A stretch of 30,205 nt of DNA from S010-25 sp964441285 (lineage in GTDB: Bacteria; Pseudomonadota; Gammaproteobacteria; SZUA-229), in NCBI GenBank assembly GCA_964441285.1, contig CAYTUK010000020.1, forward strand, positions 1 through 30,205, in the 5' to 3' direction. The translations under genes were made by a program, and so were the position numbers. Shown here one piece after another: positions 15,544-24,490 of the stretch. Numbering within the stretch: position 1 is the stretch's first letter; each line of letters begins with the position of its first letter. Below the pieces are notes generated by a model. It worked only from the letters and a program-made list of their open reading frames with translations, made no database searches and was not told where the DNA came from.

Positions 15544-15919
15544 GGGGGCTCTCCGGTATTTGAATCTAAGCGTAGTTTAGCTTTCGTACTATGGTACAGA
15601 GTCAAAAAAATAACCCGTGTTTTTCCGTGTATTTTGGTAATTGCTCGTTGCGGGGTAATTATGGTGCAGGTAATCCGGCAACCGCGCAACTTTGGCATTG
15701 TGCCCCGGATGCGTTAGAAAGCTGGTCAGGGGCGGTGAAATTCGATAAAATAGGCGGCCTTGTCCGGCATTTGTGTTGTCCAGCTTTGCCGTAATATGGC
15801 GTGCCTGGCAGCAATGGGTTATCTGATTTTATTTTAAGCATTTATACGCTTTACAGCCGATGCGGCTGGTTTGTCGTCAGCTGTGTGTAAAGCCGTTGTG
15901 GAAGATAGTGGGTTTGAGT
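15544..15919. other. Gene-free divergent spacer upstream of gltB
   Basis: This 376-bp spacer has one short plus-strand frame (15591-15794) without any recognisable sequence feature, which I do not call. It should contain the promoters for gltB and the leftward thioredoxin-like gene, but I see no pair of hexamers good enough to name. A perfect 6-bp hairpin, CAGCCG-ATG-CGGCTG, lies at 15854-15868. It buries an in-frame ATG (15860) of the gltB frame, one reason I prefer the later start. Confidence 0.45.
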
Positions 15920-18900
15920 ATGAGCAATAAAGAAAGACTAAAGCATGAGTCCCGTTTGCCTCGGTATGGGTTGCCGGAAAAACAGGGTTTGTACGACCCG
16001 GTATTTGAAAAAGACAGTTGTGGTGTCGGTTTTGTTGCGCAGATTAAAGGTAAGCCCAGTCATCAGATTGTTGTGGACGCTGAAATTATGCTGCAACGCA
16101 TGGAGCATCGCGGTGGTTGTGGCTGTGAACCAACAACAGGTGATGGTGCTGGCATTTTAACCGGGATGCCACATGCGTTTTGTCTTAAAGTGGCGAAGCA
16201 AAGTCTGGGCGTGGATTTGCCTGCTGCCGGTTTGTATGCAGCAGGTAATATTTTTTTACCCACGGATAAAAATCAACGTCAGCAGTGCATTGAAACCGTT
16301 GAAAAAGTGATCGCTGAGCAGAAGCAAAAGTGTTTGGGCTGGCGTGAAGTCCCCGTGGATACCGATGGGGCGAATATTGGCCCAACTGCCCGCTTATCGC
16401 AGCCGGTTATACTGCAATTATATATTGAGGCGATCGATGTTGAAGGCAGGGATTTTGAGCGCCAGCTATATATTATCCGTAAACGTAGCACCCACCTGCT
16501 GCGCTCGGAAGCCGCCATGTCGCAGGCAAAACTTTTTTATATCTGTTCGTTATCGCCACACATCATTATTTATAAAGGTATGCTCAACGCACTTCAGGTA
16601 AAAACTTTTTACCTGGACTTACAGGATGCTGATTACGCTTCGCACATTGCAATGGTGCATTCACGGTTCAGCACCAATACCTTTCCATCCTGGGATCGGG
16701 CTCAGCCCAACCGTTACATGAGCCATAACGGAGAGATTAATACTCTATTAGGCAACAAAAACTGGATGACTGCGCGTCAGGGTGTGGTTGCATGTGATGA
16801 TTTTGACTGCCCGATAGAGCAGCTCTTCCCCATTGCCGAAGATGACTGTTCTGATTCGGGAAACTTCGATAATGTATTGGAGTTTTTACTGATGTCCGGT
16901 CGTAGTTTGCCGGAAGCGATAATGTTAATGGTGCCGGAAGCCTGGCAGTCGGATGCAAACATGGAGCCGGCAAAAAAAGCTTTTTACCGGTTTAATTCTA
17001 CTCTGATGGAACCCTGGGATGGGCCAGCCTCCATCGCGTTTACCGATGGGAATTGCATTGGGGCGGTGCTTGATCGTAATGGTTTGCGCCCCAGTCGCTA
17101 CTACCTCACTCATGATGATCGGGTCATTATGGCATCGGAAGTGGGCGTGGTTGATGTTGACCCTGCTGAGGTTAAATTTAAAGGTCGTTTGCAACCGGGA
17201 AAAATGTTTCTGATCGATTTCGATAAGGGTGAATTAATTCCAGATGAAGTGCTGAAGAAGGATTTTTCAACGCGTCGCCCCTATGCACAGTGGTTACAGA
17301 ACCAGGAAATTAAACTGGCTGATCTGGGCTGTGATAAAGAAGCGCACGGTTTCGAGCCGGAAACAATTATTCCACGTATGCAGGCCTTTGGTTACGACAT
17401 TGAAACCATGCAGTTTATGTTGTTGCCACTGGTGTGTGAGTTACGTGATCCGGTGGGTTCAATGGGCAATGATGCCGCGTTGGCCTGTCTGTCGGATAAA
17501 CCACGGATGATTTATGACTACTTCAAACAACTGTTTGCCCAGGTGACTAATCCGGCCATTGATTCAATTCGTGAAGAAGTGGTGATGTCACTGGAATGTT
17601 ATATTGGCCCGGAGGGTAATCTGCTGGAAACCACCGAGCAGCACGGGCACCGTTTATGCGTACCTCACCCGATTCTAACGAATGAAGAACTGGCAGCCTT
17701 AAGGCACCTGGATTATCGTGGCTGGAAGACAAAAGTTATTGATATTACCTACCCCAAAGTGGAAGCCGACGTGGGTTTGTCAAAACGGCTTGATGAAATC
17801 TGTACGCAGGCGAGCCAGGCGATTGTTGAAGGTTATAGCCTGATTCTATTATCTGACCGCAATATGAGTGCTGAGCGTGTCGCCGTTAGTACTTTGCTGG
17901 CCACGGGCGCAGTGCATCATCATCTGGTGGAAAATCAGGAGCGCACGCGTATTGGTATCGTGCTGGAAACGGGCGAGGCGCGTGAAGTCCATCACCACTG
18001 CCTGCTGATTGGCTATGGTGCCGATGCAATTAACCCCTATCTTGCCTTTGAAGCATTATTCCAGTCACAGCGCGATGGTTTACTGGATAAAGAACATTAC
18101 AACGACGATGACATCGTTGCCGCCTACCGTAAAGGGGTAGGTAAAGGCATGCTTAAAGTGATGGCGAAAATTGGTATTTCTACCCTGCATTCCTACAAGG
18201 GTGCGCAAATTTTCGAGGCCGTGGGGCTGGGTGAGGATGTCATTAGATGGTGTTTTAACGGCACGGCAAGTCGTATTAAGGGCGTTTCGCTGGAAGTGCT
18301 GGCAGCAGAAAGTTTGTGCCGTCATGAAAAGGCTTACCCTCCCCGTGATCTGGTGCGGTTACCCGTGCTGGATAATGCGGGCAACTACTATTGGCGTAGT
18401 GGCGGTGAGTTGCATATGTGGAACCCAGAAACCATCGCAAGTATTCAACTGGCGGCGCGAACTAACAGTAAGTCAGCATATAAAACGTTTGCAAAAGTAT
18501 CGGATGAAGATTCTACGCATCGGGCAACATTGCGTGGTTTGCTAAAATTTAAAGCCGGCGTAAATGGTGGTGCGATTCCATTAACTGAAGTTGAACCCGC
18601 AAAAGAAATTGTTAAGCGTTTTGTTACCGGTGCCATGAGCTTTGGCTCAATCTCGGCAGAAACGCATGAATCACTGGCCATTGCCATGAATCGTCTGGGT
18701 GGAAAGTCGAATACGGGTGAAGGCGGTGAAGACCCTGCACGTTTTCAGCCGATGGCCAATGGGGATTCTAAACGTTCCGCCATTAAGCAGATCGCTTCGG
18801 GTCGATTCGGTGTAACGAACTGGTATCTTACCAATGCGGATGAACTCCAGATTAAAGTTGCACAGGGCGCGAAACCTGGAGAAGGTGGCGAGCTGCCGGG

Positions 18901-20500
18901 TGCAAAAGTCGATGCGAATATTGCCCGTATTCGTCATTCAACTCCCGGTGTAGGGCTGATTAGCCCGCCACCGCATCATGATATTTATTCCATTGAAGAT
19001 CTGGCGCAGCTAATTCATGATTTGAAAAATGCCAATCCGTCTGCACGTATAAGCGTAAAACTGGTCTCTGAAGTTGGCGTTGGCACCATTGCTTCAGGTG
19101 TTGCCAAAGCTTTTTCTGATCACATTGTGATTGCTGGTCATGATGGTGGTACGGGGGCTTCACCCTTAACTTCGATGAAACATGCCGGTCTGCCGTGGGA
19201 GCTGGGTGTGGCTGAGACACACCAGACACTGGTTATGAATGACCTGCGTTCACGTATCGTTTTACAGACAGACGGGCAGTTAAAAACGGGGCGTGATATT
19301 ACCATTGCGGCATTACTGGGGGCAGAAGAATTTGGTTTTTCCACCGCACCGTTGATTACGCTGGGCTGTATTATGATGCGTAAATGTCATCTTAATACCT
19401 GTCCGGTTGGTATCGCAACGCAGGACCCTGAATTGCGTAAAAAATTTAAAGGTAAGCCAGAACACATTGTGAATTATCTGTTTATGGTGGCTGAAGACAT
19501 GCGTGAACACATGGCGCAACTGGGTTTTCGTAACGTCAATGAAATGATCGGTCGGGTTGATGTGCTGGAAACAGATCAGGCGATTAACCACTGGAAAGCA
19601 AAAGGTATCGACTTATCAGCAATGCTGATGCCAGCCGCCAAACCACATGCTGATGTCGCGGTATATCACACCACCAAACAGAATCACGGCCTGGAAAAAG
19701 CCCTGGATAATGAAATTATTAAACGTGCCAAAGCCACGATTGAAAATGGCACTGCCATGAGTATGGAGCTGGCGGTTGTTAATACGAATCGAGTGGTGGG
19801 TACCATGTTATCGCACGAGCTGGCAAAGGCGCGACAGGGAAAGCCCCTGGCGGATGATACTCTGCACATTAAACTTAAAGGCTCTGCTGGCCAGAGTCTG
19901 GGAGCCTGGTTGTACGCGGGTGTCACTATCGAACTTGAGGGCGATGCCAATGATTACACGGGTAAGGGATTATCCGGTGGTCGTATAATCATTTATCCAC
20001 CTGAAAATAGCACTTTTGCCGCCGAAGAAAATATTATTCTGGGCAACACGGTGCTGTATGGTGCCACTGCTGGCGAAGCTTATTTCCGTGGCATTGCTGC
20101 GGAACGTTTCTGTGTCAGAAATAGTGGTGCAACAACAGTCGTAGAAGGTGTGGGCGATCACGGTTGTGAGTATATGACAGGAGGACGCGTGGTTGTACTG
20201 GGTGAAACGGGGCGTAATTTTGCTGCCGGTATGAGTGGTGGTGTTGCTTATGTCTGGGATCGCAACGAGTCCTTTGCGGCATTATGCAACATGGGAATGG
20301 TTGAACTTGAATCTCTGGTAGAGGTTGAGGAGATCGAGGAAGTTAAAACACTAATCAAAAATCATCTTAAATACACAGGCTCGACAGTGGCTAAAATTGC
20401 GCTGGATAACTGGCCTGAAACCGTTGGGCAAATTATTAAAGTTATGCCAACGGATTATAAGCGCGTGTTACAGGAAATGAAAAAATCTTCCGTAGCGTAG
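15920..20500 (+). CDS. gltB: Glutamate synthase (NADPH), large subunit
   Basis: I place the start at ATG 15920 (MSNKERLKHE). The frame opens 20 codons earlier, but that ATG lies in a hairpin and the extra residues are not family-like. The product is then 1526 residues. The class II amidotransferase nucleophile is C34 in KDSCGVGFVAQ, so a 33-residue propeptide should be removed. The amidotransferase domain runs to about 430, followed by a central domain. The FMN/synthase domain begins near 900 (GAMSFGSISAETHESLAIAM) and has PGEGGELPGAKV and 3Fe-4S ligands C1150, C1156 and C1161. The C-terminal GXGXG beta-helix domain is complete. It makes two glutamates from glutamine and 2-oxoglutarate, with electrons from GltD, encoded 69 bp downstream. 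Confidence 0.97.
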   Translation: MSNKERLKHESRLPRYGLPEKQGLYDPVFEKDSCGVGFVAQIKGKPSHQIVVDAEIMLQRMEHRGGCGCEPTTGDGAGILTGMPHAFCLKVAKQSLGVDLPAAGLYAAGNIFLPTDKNQRQQCIETVEKVIAEQKQKCLGWREVPVDTDGANIGPTARLSQPVILQLYIEAIDVEGRDFERQLYIIRKRSTHLLRSEAAMSQAKLFYICSLSPHIIIYKGMLNALQVKTFYLDLQDADYASHIAMVHSRFSTNTFPSWDRAQPNRYMSHNGEINTLLGNKNWMTARQGVVACDDFDCPIEQLFPIAEDDCSDSGNFDNVLEFLLMSGRSLPEAIMLMVPEAWQSDANMEPAKKAFYRFNSTLMEPWDGPASIAFTDGNCIGAVLDRNGLRPSRYYLTHDDRVIMASEVGVVDVDPAEVKFKGRLQPGKMFLIDFDKGELIPDEVLKKDFSTRRPYAQWLQNQEIKLADLGCDKEAHGFEPETIIPRMQAFGYDIETMQFMLLPLVCELRDPVGSMGNDAALACLSDKPRMIYDYFKQLFAQVTNPAIDSIREEVVMSLECYIGPEGNLLETTEQHGHRLCVPHPILTNEELAALRHLDYRGWKTKVIDITYPKVEADVGLSKRLDEICTQASQAIVEGYSLILLSDRNMSAERVAVSTLLATGAVHHHLVENQERTRIGIVLETGEAREVHHHCLLIGYGADAINPYLAFEALFQSQRDGLLDKEHYNDDDIVAAYRKGVGKGMLKVMAKIGISTLHSYKGAQIFEAVGLGEDVIRWCFNGTASRIKGVSLEVLAAESLCRHEKAYPPRDLVRLPVLDNAGNYYWRSGGELHMWNPETIASIQLAARTNSKSAYKTFAKVSDEDSTHRATLRGLLKFKAGVNGGAIPLTEVEPAKEIVKRFVTGAMSFGSISAETHESLAIAMNRLGGKSNTGEGGEDPARFQPMANGDSKRSAIKQIASGRFGVTNWYLTNADELQIKVAQGAKPGEGGELPGAKVDANIARIRHSTPGVGLISPPPHHDIYSIEDLAQLIHDLKNANPSARISVKLVSEVGVGTIASGVAKAFSDHIVIAGHDGGTGASPLTSMKHAGLPWELGVAETHQTLVMNDLRSRIVLQTDGQLKTGRDITIAALLGAEEFGFSTAPLITLGCIMMRKCHLNTCPVGIATQDPELRKKFKGKPEHIVNYLFMVAEDMREHMAQLGFRNVNEMIGRVDVLETDQAINHWKAKGIDLSAMLMPAAKPHADVAVYHTTKQNHGLEKALDNEIIKRAKATIENGTAMSMELAVVNTNRVVGTMLSHELAKARQGKPLADDTLHIKLKGSAGQSLGAWLYAGVTIELEGDANDYTGKGLSGGRIIIYPPENSTFAAEENIILGNTVLYGATAGEAYFRGIAAERFCVRNSGATTVVEGVGDHGCEYMTGGRVVVLGETGRNFAAGMSGGVAYVWDRNESFAALCNMGMVELESLVEVEEIEEVKTLIKNHLKYTGSTVAKIALDNWPETVGQIIKVMPTDYKRVLQEMKKSSVA

Positions 20501-20504
20501 AATG

Positions 20505-20539
20505 AATCAGCCATTGTTTCCTGATGGTCACTGCTGATT
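20505..20539 (+). other. Hairpin in the gltB-gltD spacer
   Basis: AATCAGC (20505-20511) and GCTGATT (20533-20539) form a perfect stem, with an inner CCAT / ATGG pairing possible. No T run follows. In a two-subunit operon such an element may adjust the message ratio; this is inference only. Confidence 0.35.
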
Positions 20540-20569
20540 TCAAATTGAAAATATTTAGAGAAAAACGTA

Positions 20570-22045
20570 ATGGGTAAGCTGACAGGTTTTAAAGAGTTTC
20601 AACGTAAAACTGAGCCGTATCGTGACATCAATGTGCGACTGCAGGATTATGCTGAAATTTATACTGTCAGGCATGATCTTGTAAAATTAGCAACGCAGGG
20701 GGCACGTTGCATGGACTGTGGCGTCCCGTTTTGTCAGTCGGAAAATGGTTGCCCAGTGAACAACCTGATTCCAGAGTGGAACCACCTTGTTTATACTGAG
20801 CAGTGGAAAGAAGCTTTAAATCGGCTGCATAAAACCAATAATTTTCCTGAATTTACCGGTCGGGCCTGTCCTGCGCCCTGCGAAGGTGCCTGTGTGTTAG
20901 GTATTACCGATCCACCTGTCACCATTAAAAATATCGAGCAGGCCATTGTCGACCGTGGTTTTGAGGAAAATTGGATACAGCCGGTGTTGCCAGCGAAACG
21001 CAGTGGTAAAAAAGTTGCAGTGATTGGATCTGGACCAGCTGGGCTGGCAGCAGCGGCACAGTTAAATAAAGCTGGCCATAAAGTGACGGTTTATGAGCGT
21101 GCTGACCGAACAGGTGGTTTGTTAATGTATGGTATTCCGAATATGAAACTGGGTAAGGACATTGTTCAGCGTCGGGTTGATCTACTGGCCGCAGAAGGTA
21201 TTGAGTTCAAGTGTAATGTAGATATCGGAGGTGCAGGTAAAAATGCAACAGCAGTGGCAACAGTGCAAGCAGATAATGATGCGATTTTATTTGCCACCGG
21301 TTCAACCCGCGCGCGTGATTTAGCCATTGATGGTTGTGGCTTAAAAGGAATTCATCCGGCAATGGACTTTTTGAGCACCAATACAAAAAGTTTACTGGAC
21401 TCAAATCTGGAAGATGGTCACTACATTACAGCGAAAGATAAAAAAGTCATTGTTATCGGCGGTGGTGATACCGGTACCGACTGCATTGGTACATCTATTC
21501 GTCATGGCTGTGTATCAATCGTTAATTTTGAACTCTTGCCGCATCCACCACAGGAACGTGCAGAGGATAACCCCTGGCCTTTATGGCCGCGCATCTTTCG
21601 AGTGGATTATGGCCATGAAGAAAGTACGGCACGTTTTGATCAAGATCCGCGCGAATACTGTTTGTTGACCAAAGCCTTTCTGGACGATGGTGAAGGCAAT
21701 ATTGCCGGGGTGAAAACCATTGAAGTCAGCTGGCAAAAAGTAGCCGGTCAATGGCAAATGGATGAAGTTGCAGGCTCAGAGAAAACCTGGGATGCAGATC
21801 TGGTTCTGCTTTCGATGGGGTTTCTGGGGCCAGAACATTATGCCAGTGATGCGTTGTCGATAGCCTACGATGCACGTTCGAATTTTCAGGCTGAATACGG
21901 TAAATACAATACCAGTGTGGCCGGTGTTTTCGCTGCGGGCGACTGCCGGCGTGGACAATCGTTGATCGTATGGGGAATCCATGAAGGTCGCGAAGCGGCG
22001 CGTGAAATAGATCGATACCTGATGGGTGATACCCAGCTGCCTTAG
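20570..22045 (+). CDS. gltD: Glutamate synthase (NADPH), small subunit
   Basis: This 491-residue flavoprotein takes electrons from NADPH and passes them through FAD and iron-sulfur clusters to GltB. The N-terminal domain has cysteine clusters at 47, 50, 55 and 61 (CMDCGVPFC... NGCPV) and at 100, 104 and 108 (CPAPCEGAC), which supply the 4Fe-4S ligands. The FAD Rossmann motif VIGSGPAGLAAA starts near 151, with ERADRTGGLLMYGIP following. The NADPH motif VIVIGGGDTGTDC lies at about 293-305. The C-terminal FAD segment is GVFAAGDCRRGQSLIVWGI. Family length and all cofactor motifs are intact. It follows gltB in the usual order and converges on the PilZ gene. Confidence 0.97.
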   Translation: MGKLTGFKEFQRKTEPYRDINVRLQDYAEIYTVRHDLVKLATQGARCMDCGVPFCQSENGCPVNNLIPEWNHLVYTEQWKEALNRLHKTNNFPEFTGRACPAPCEGACVLGITDPPVTIKNIEQAIVDRGFEENWIQPVLPAKRSGKKVAVIGSGPAGLAAAAQLNKAGHKVTVYERADRTGGLLMYGIPNMKLGKDIVQRRVDLLAAEGIEFKCNVDIGGAGKNATAVATVQADNDAILFATGSTRARDLAIDGCGLKGIHPAMDFLSTNTKSLLDSNLEDGHYITAKDKKVIVIGGGDTGTDCIGTSIRHGCVSIVNFELLPHPPQERAEDNPWPLWPRIFRVDYGHEESTARFDQDPREYCLLTKAFLDDGEGNIAGVKTIEVSWQKVAGQWQMDEVAGSEKTWDADLVLLSMGFLGPEHYASDALSIAYDARSNFQAEYGKYNTSVAGVFAAGDCRRGQSLIVWGIHEGREAAREIDRYLMGDTQLP

Positions 22046-22134
22046 TTGTTTGATAGCGGGGCCTGTTCAAGCCAGGCAAAATGATTGAAGGCTCGGTAAT
22101 CTAAACCTGACTCAGGGTTGCTAAGGTCTTTTAA

Positions 22135-22569
22135 TCAACGATATATTGAGCCAGGCGATGGCTTTAACCGCCGTTTTTTTTGCTCGTATTGTGCAAGAAA
22201 ATTGTTCAGAGTGGTTTCTGAATTGTTTTCAAAACAGGTGTAGACCAGGCTTAATGTATATTCGTTTTGTGACCGGCGTTGCGCCGAGATGATTTTACAA
22301 TAGGCGTATAGCTTGTTTTTACCTGACTTGCCGGGTAATTCAGTGACCGCTTTTAGCTTTATCTGACGAATAGAATGTGACTGGATGCCACGCGGTTCGA
22401 TTTCATCAGTTACCCATTTATCACATAATACCTGAATGCCTGTAGCTGAAATATTGAGTGACTCAACGGGTAATATTACGCCATCCGTTAGCACCAGATC
22501 CACCGCGAGCTTGATCTCGTGGCGGAGTGAATGACGGCGTTCGTCTGTTCTGGGTATTTCTGGCATCAT
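22135..22569 (-). CDS. PilZ domain protein (probable cyclic-di-GMP binder)
   Basis: This 144-residue soluble protein has the two PilZ signatures: RxxxR near the start (R12 and R16 in ERRHSLRHEI) and NxSxxG at N39, S41 and G44 (SLNISATGIQV). Both sets of ligand residues are present, so cyclic-di-GMP binding is expected. The rest is a beta-barrel-like stretch and a basic tail (YEQKKRRLKPSPG) after residue 125. No catalytic or output domain is fused, so it probably works by protein contact in motility, adhesion or polysaccharide control. Two consecutive ATG codons open the frame and no strong ribosome-binding site decides between them. It diverges from the DUF481 gene across a spacer with a large structured element. 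Confidence 0.88.
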   Translation of the reverse strand: MMPEIPRTDERRHSLRHEIKLAVDLVLTDGVILPVESLNISATGIQVLCDKWVTDEIEPRGIQSHSIRQIKLKAVTELPGKSGKNKLYAYCKIISAQRRSQNEYTLSLVYTCFENNSETTLNNFLAQYEQKKRRLKPSPGSIYR

Positions 22570-22610
22570 TATTTAATAAGTATAAAAGATTACGTTGCAC
22601 TATTATTACT

Positions 22611-22711
22611 GAAACGGATGCTTATTATTCAGGATCGTCAACCGCAGGGATGTGAGCGTCGAGCCGACAGGGATGTATTGATAGCGAGTCTTAATAATAA
22701 GTATCCTTTTC
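22611..22711 (+). repeat. Structured GGA-rich intergenic element (REP-like repeat or CsrA-binding RNA)
   Basis: A long stem can form between 22611-22629 and 22693-22711: GGATGCTTATTATT against AATAATAAGTATCC (one G-U), extended by GAAA / TTTC after one mismatch, about 18 pairs in all. The 63-nt interior holds a direct repeat CAGGGATGT (22645-22653 and 22668-22676) 23 bp apart and a further AGGAT at 22631. The second copy, ACAGGGATGT, matches the core of the CsrA/RsmA binding consensus (ACARGGAUGU). A small CGC/GCG stem would expose the first GGGATG in a loop. Similar GCAGGGATG...GACAGGGATG strings occur, as I recall, as dispersed intergenic repeats in some marine gammaproteobacteria. I cannot decide between a repeat element and a regulatory RNA. 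Confidence 0.5.
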
Positions 22712-22758
22712 ATCTGTCCTGTTAGTTAAGTGTAGTACAAGTACGTGAAATTTATAAT

Positions 22759-22776
22759 TTTCGCTGAAATGCGAAA
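22759..22776 (+). other. Small hairpin upstream of the DUF481 gene
   Basis: TTTCGC-TGAAAT-GCGAAA is a perfect 6-bp stem that directly follows a TATAAT (22753-22758). No convincing -35 is found for that hexamer. The hairpin could be an operator or the 5' end of the leader. Confidence 0.3.
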
Positions 22777-22859
22777 CTTTGTACAGAGTATTTTCTAGTA
22801 ATGGGTAGCCTTTTTATCTGCACTGCAAGTCTCTTTATTAATCATAACTGGATGGAAAA

Positions 22860-23597
22860 ATGACGAATCAAATACTATTGCTGCTGACATCATGTTTGAT
22901 AGTAAGTGCGGCAAACGCAGCAAATAAACCAGAGAAATCGCCGTGGAAAAGTGAAATGGAGCTGGGCATTATCCGCGTCACAGGTAATACCCAAACGCAA
23001 ACTCTGGATACCAAAGGTGACGTGATTTACGAAGTGGGTAAGTGGCATCATCATGGTCATATCGAAGGTTATGGACAGCAGACGACGGATAATTCAACGG
23101 GGCAGTCGAACAATACAGCAGAGCGGTATGAGCTATCAGGTCAGTCCGACTATAAATTTGACCAGTACAATTATACATTTGGACTGGTCAAGCTACAGAA
23201 GGATCGATTTAGTGGCTTTGAATATGAAAATACGGCTTCACTCGGTTATGGACGAAAAGTGATTAAGCAGCCCGCTATGGAACTGGATCTTGAAGCTGGC
23301 CCTGGCGTCCAGTTTTTTAAGCCCAATAATAGCGCGGCGACTAATGAGGCATTATTACGCCTGGCAGGTAAATACTGGTGGGCGATTACCGAGCATTCAA
23401 AATTTACCCAGAATCTATCTGTAGATATTGGTGGGCGCTTTACAACAACCAAATCGGTAACCGGCGTGCGTGCAAGTATTAGTGATAAACTGGCACTGAA
23501 GTTTACCTACACCCTGCGTAATAAATCTTCAGTCCCTGTGGGAACGAAAAAAACCGATACTGAGTTGGCAACTACCCTCGTTTATCTGTTTCAGTAA
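22860..23597 (+). CDS. DUF481 family outer-membrane protein (YdiY-like)
   Basis: This 245-residue protein starts with a typical signal peptide (MTNQILLLLTSCLIVSAANA, about 20 residues). It continues with alternating hydrophobic and polar beta-strands, for example WKSEMELGIIRVTGNTQTQT, ERYELSGQSDYKF, ASLGYGRKVI and ALKFTYTLRNKSSVP. It ends with LATTLVYLF plus a glutamine, close to an outer-membrane beta-barrel terminus. The DUF481 family includes the 'salt-induced outer membrane protein' YdiY, whose function is not well defined. GGATGGA before the ATG supports the start. It is monocistronic: divergent from PilZ and convergent with mutM. The structured element at 22611-22711 lies in its likely leader or promoter region. 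Confidence 0.88.
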   Translation: MTNQILLLLTSCLIVSAANAANKPEKSPWKSEMELGIIRVTGNTQTQTLDTKGDVIYEVGKWHHHGHIEGYGQQTTDNSTGQSNNTAERYELSGQSDYKFDQYNYTFGLVKLQKDRFSGFEYENTASLGYGRKVIKQPAMELDLEAGPGVQFFKPNNSAATNEALLRLAGKYWWAITEHSKFTQNLSVDIGGRFTTTKSVTGVRASISDKLALKFTYTLRNKSSVPVGTKKTDTELATTLVYLFQ

Positions 23598-23672
23598 TAG
23601 ACCTACAATATTTACATAGAAAATTAACGGGATAGCATGATTAATGACCGTGCCGCGCCATAAGTGTTTCTG

Positions 23673-24488
23673 TTATCGCTGGCATACAGAACAATAAAAT
23701 GTCGAACGCTGTTGCTGGGTAATCTGTTTGATAGCATGGCCACAGTTGGGACAGGCTTCGCCCGCTTTTCCATACACCATTAACTGCTGTGCAAAATAAC
23801 CGGGTTTGCCATCCTCGGCGGTAAAATCTCGCAGGGTTGTGCCACCTTGTTTAATTGATGCAAGTAAGATATTTTTGATTGCATTGACCAGACGTTGATA
23901 TGCTGCAAACGAGATATTACCCGCTTTACGTTTTGGGTTAATGCCCGCCTTAAACAGGGATTCACTGGCATAAATATTACCGATACCTACCACGATATGA
24001 CTATTCATAATAAAGGCTTTAATGCTGATTTTGCGTTTACGTGATAGCTGATAAAGGTGATCAGCATTAAACTCTTTTAACAGTGGTTCAGGCCCCAGAT
24101 GTTTGAATAATTTGTGTTCAGAAATTGGCTGATCGGTCCATAATACACAGCCAAATTTACGTGGGTCATGCAGCCGCAATATTTTTTTATTATCAAAATA
24201 GAAATCAATATGGTCGTGTTTATCGGCCAACTGATCTGGCGAAGTAATATGTAAACTACCGGACATGCCCAGATGAATAATAATGTTGCCAGTCTGGAGC
24301 TGTAATAGTAGGTATTTGCCACGCCGCAGAACCTGTGTAACCCGTTGTGATGTTACTGTGGTAGGCAGATTGTCAGGAATAGGCCAGCGCAGGCGGTGCT
24401 CACGAATAATAACGTCAGTAATTATGCGTTGATCTATGTGTGGCTTTATACCTCGTCGACTGGTTTCAACCTCGGGTAATTCAGGCAT
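23673..24488 (-). CDS. mutM: Formamidopyrimidine-DNA glycosylase
   Basis: This 271-residue bifunctional glycosylase/AP lyase removes 8-oxoguanine and formamidopyrimidines. The catalytic N-terminal proline and glutamate are in MPELPEVETSRRG (P2, E3), the beta-hairpin lysine is K58 in RRGKYLLLQ, and the H2TH region includes VGIGNIYASESLFKAGI. The C-terminal zinc finger has ligands C246, C249, C266 and C269 (CPNC ... CSVC). All key residues are intact. Its ATG follows the stop of the DUF4340 gene after 2 nt with no spacer, so it is read as the last cistron of the Gld-type ABC operon, an unusual home for a repair gene. It converges on the DUF481 gene. Confidence 0.96.
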   Translation of the reverse strand: MPELPEVETSRRGIKPHIDQRIITDVIIREHRLRWPIPDNLPTTVTSQRVTQVLRRGKYLLLQLQTGNIIIHLGMSGSLHITSPDQLADKHDHIDFYFDNKKILRLHDPRKFGCVLWTDQPISEHKLFKHLGPEPLLKEFNADHLYQLSRKRKISIKAFIMNSHIVVGIGNIYASESLFKAGINPKRKAGNISFAAYQRLVNAIKNILLASIKQGGTTLRDFTAEDGKPGYFAQQLMVYGKAGEACPNCGHAIKQITQQQRSTFYCSVCQR

Positions 24489-24490
24489 GA

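Noticed and set aside
15591..15794. 67-residue plus-strand frame in the spacer before gltB
   Set aside because: No domain or motif, no clear ribosome-binding site, and Cys/Trp-rich composition typical of chance frames.
15860..15919. Longer gltB start at ATG 15860
   Set aside because: That ATG sits in a perfect hairpin without a ribosome-binding site, and the later ATG gives a normal-length propeptide before C34.
22061..22077. GCCTG / CAGGC hairpin after gltD as a terminator
   Set aside because: The short stem is followed by A residues on the gltD strand, not T residues, so it lacks the intrinsic-terminator layout.
22531..22725. 64-residue plus-strand frame overlapping the PilZ start
   Set aside because: It spans the structured repeat element, so it is explained by that element and the PilZ antisense.
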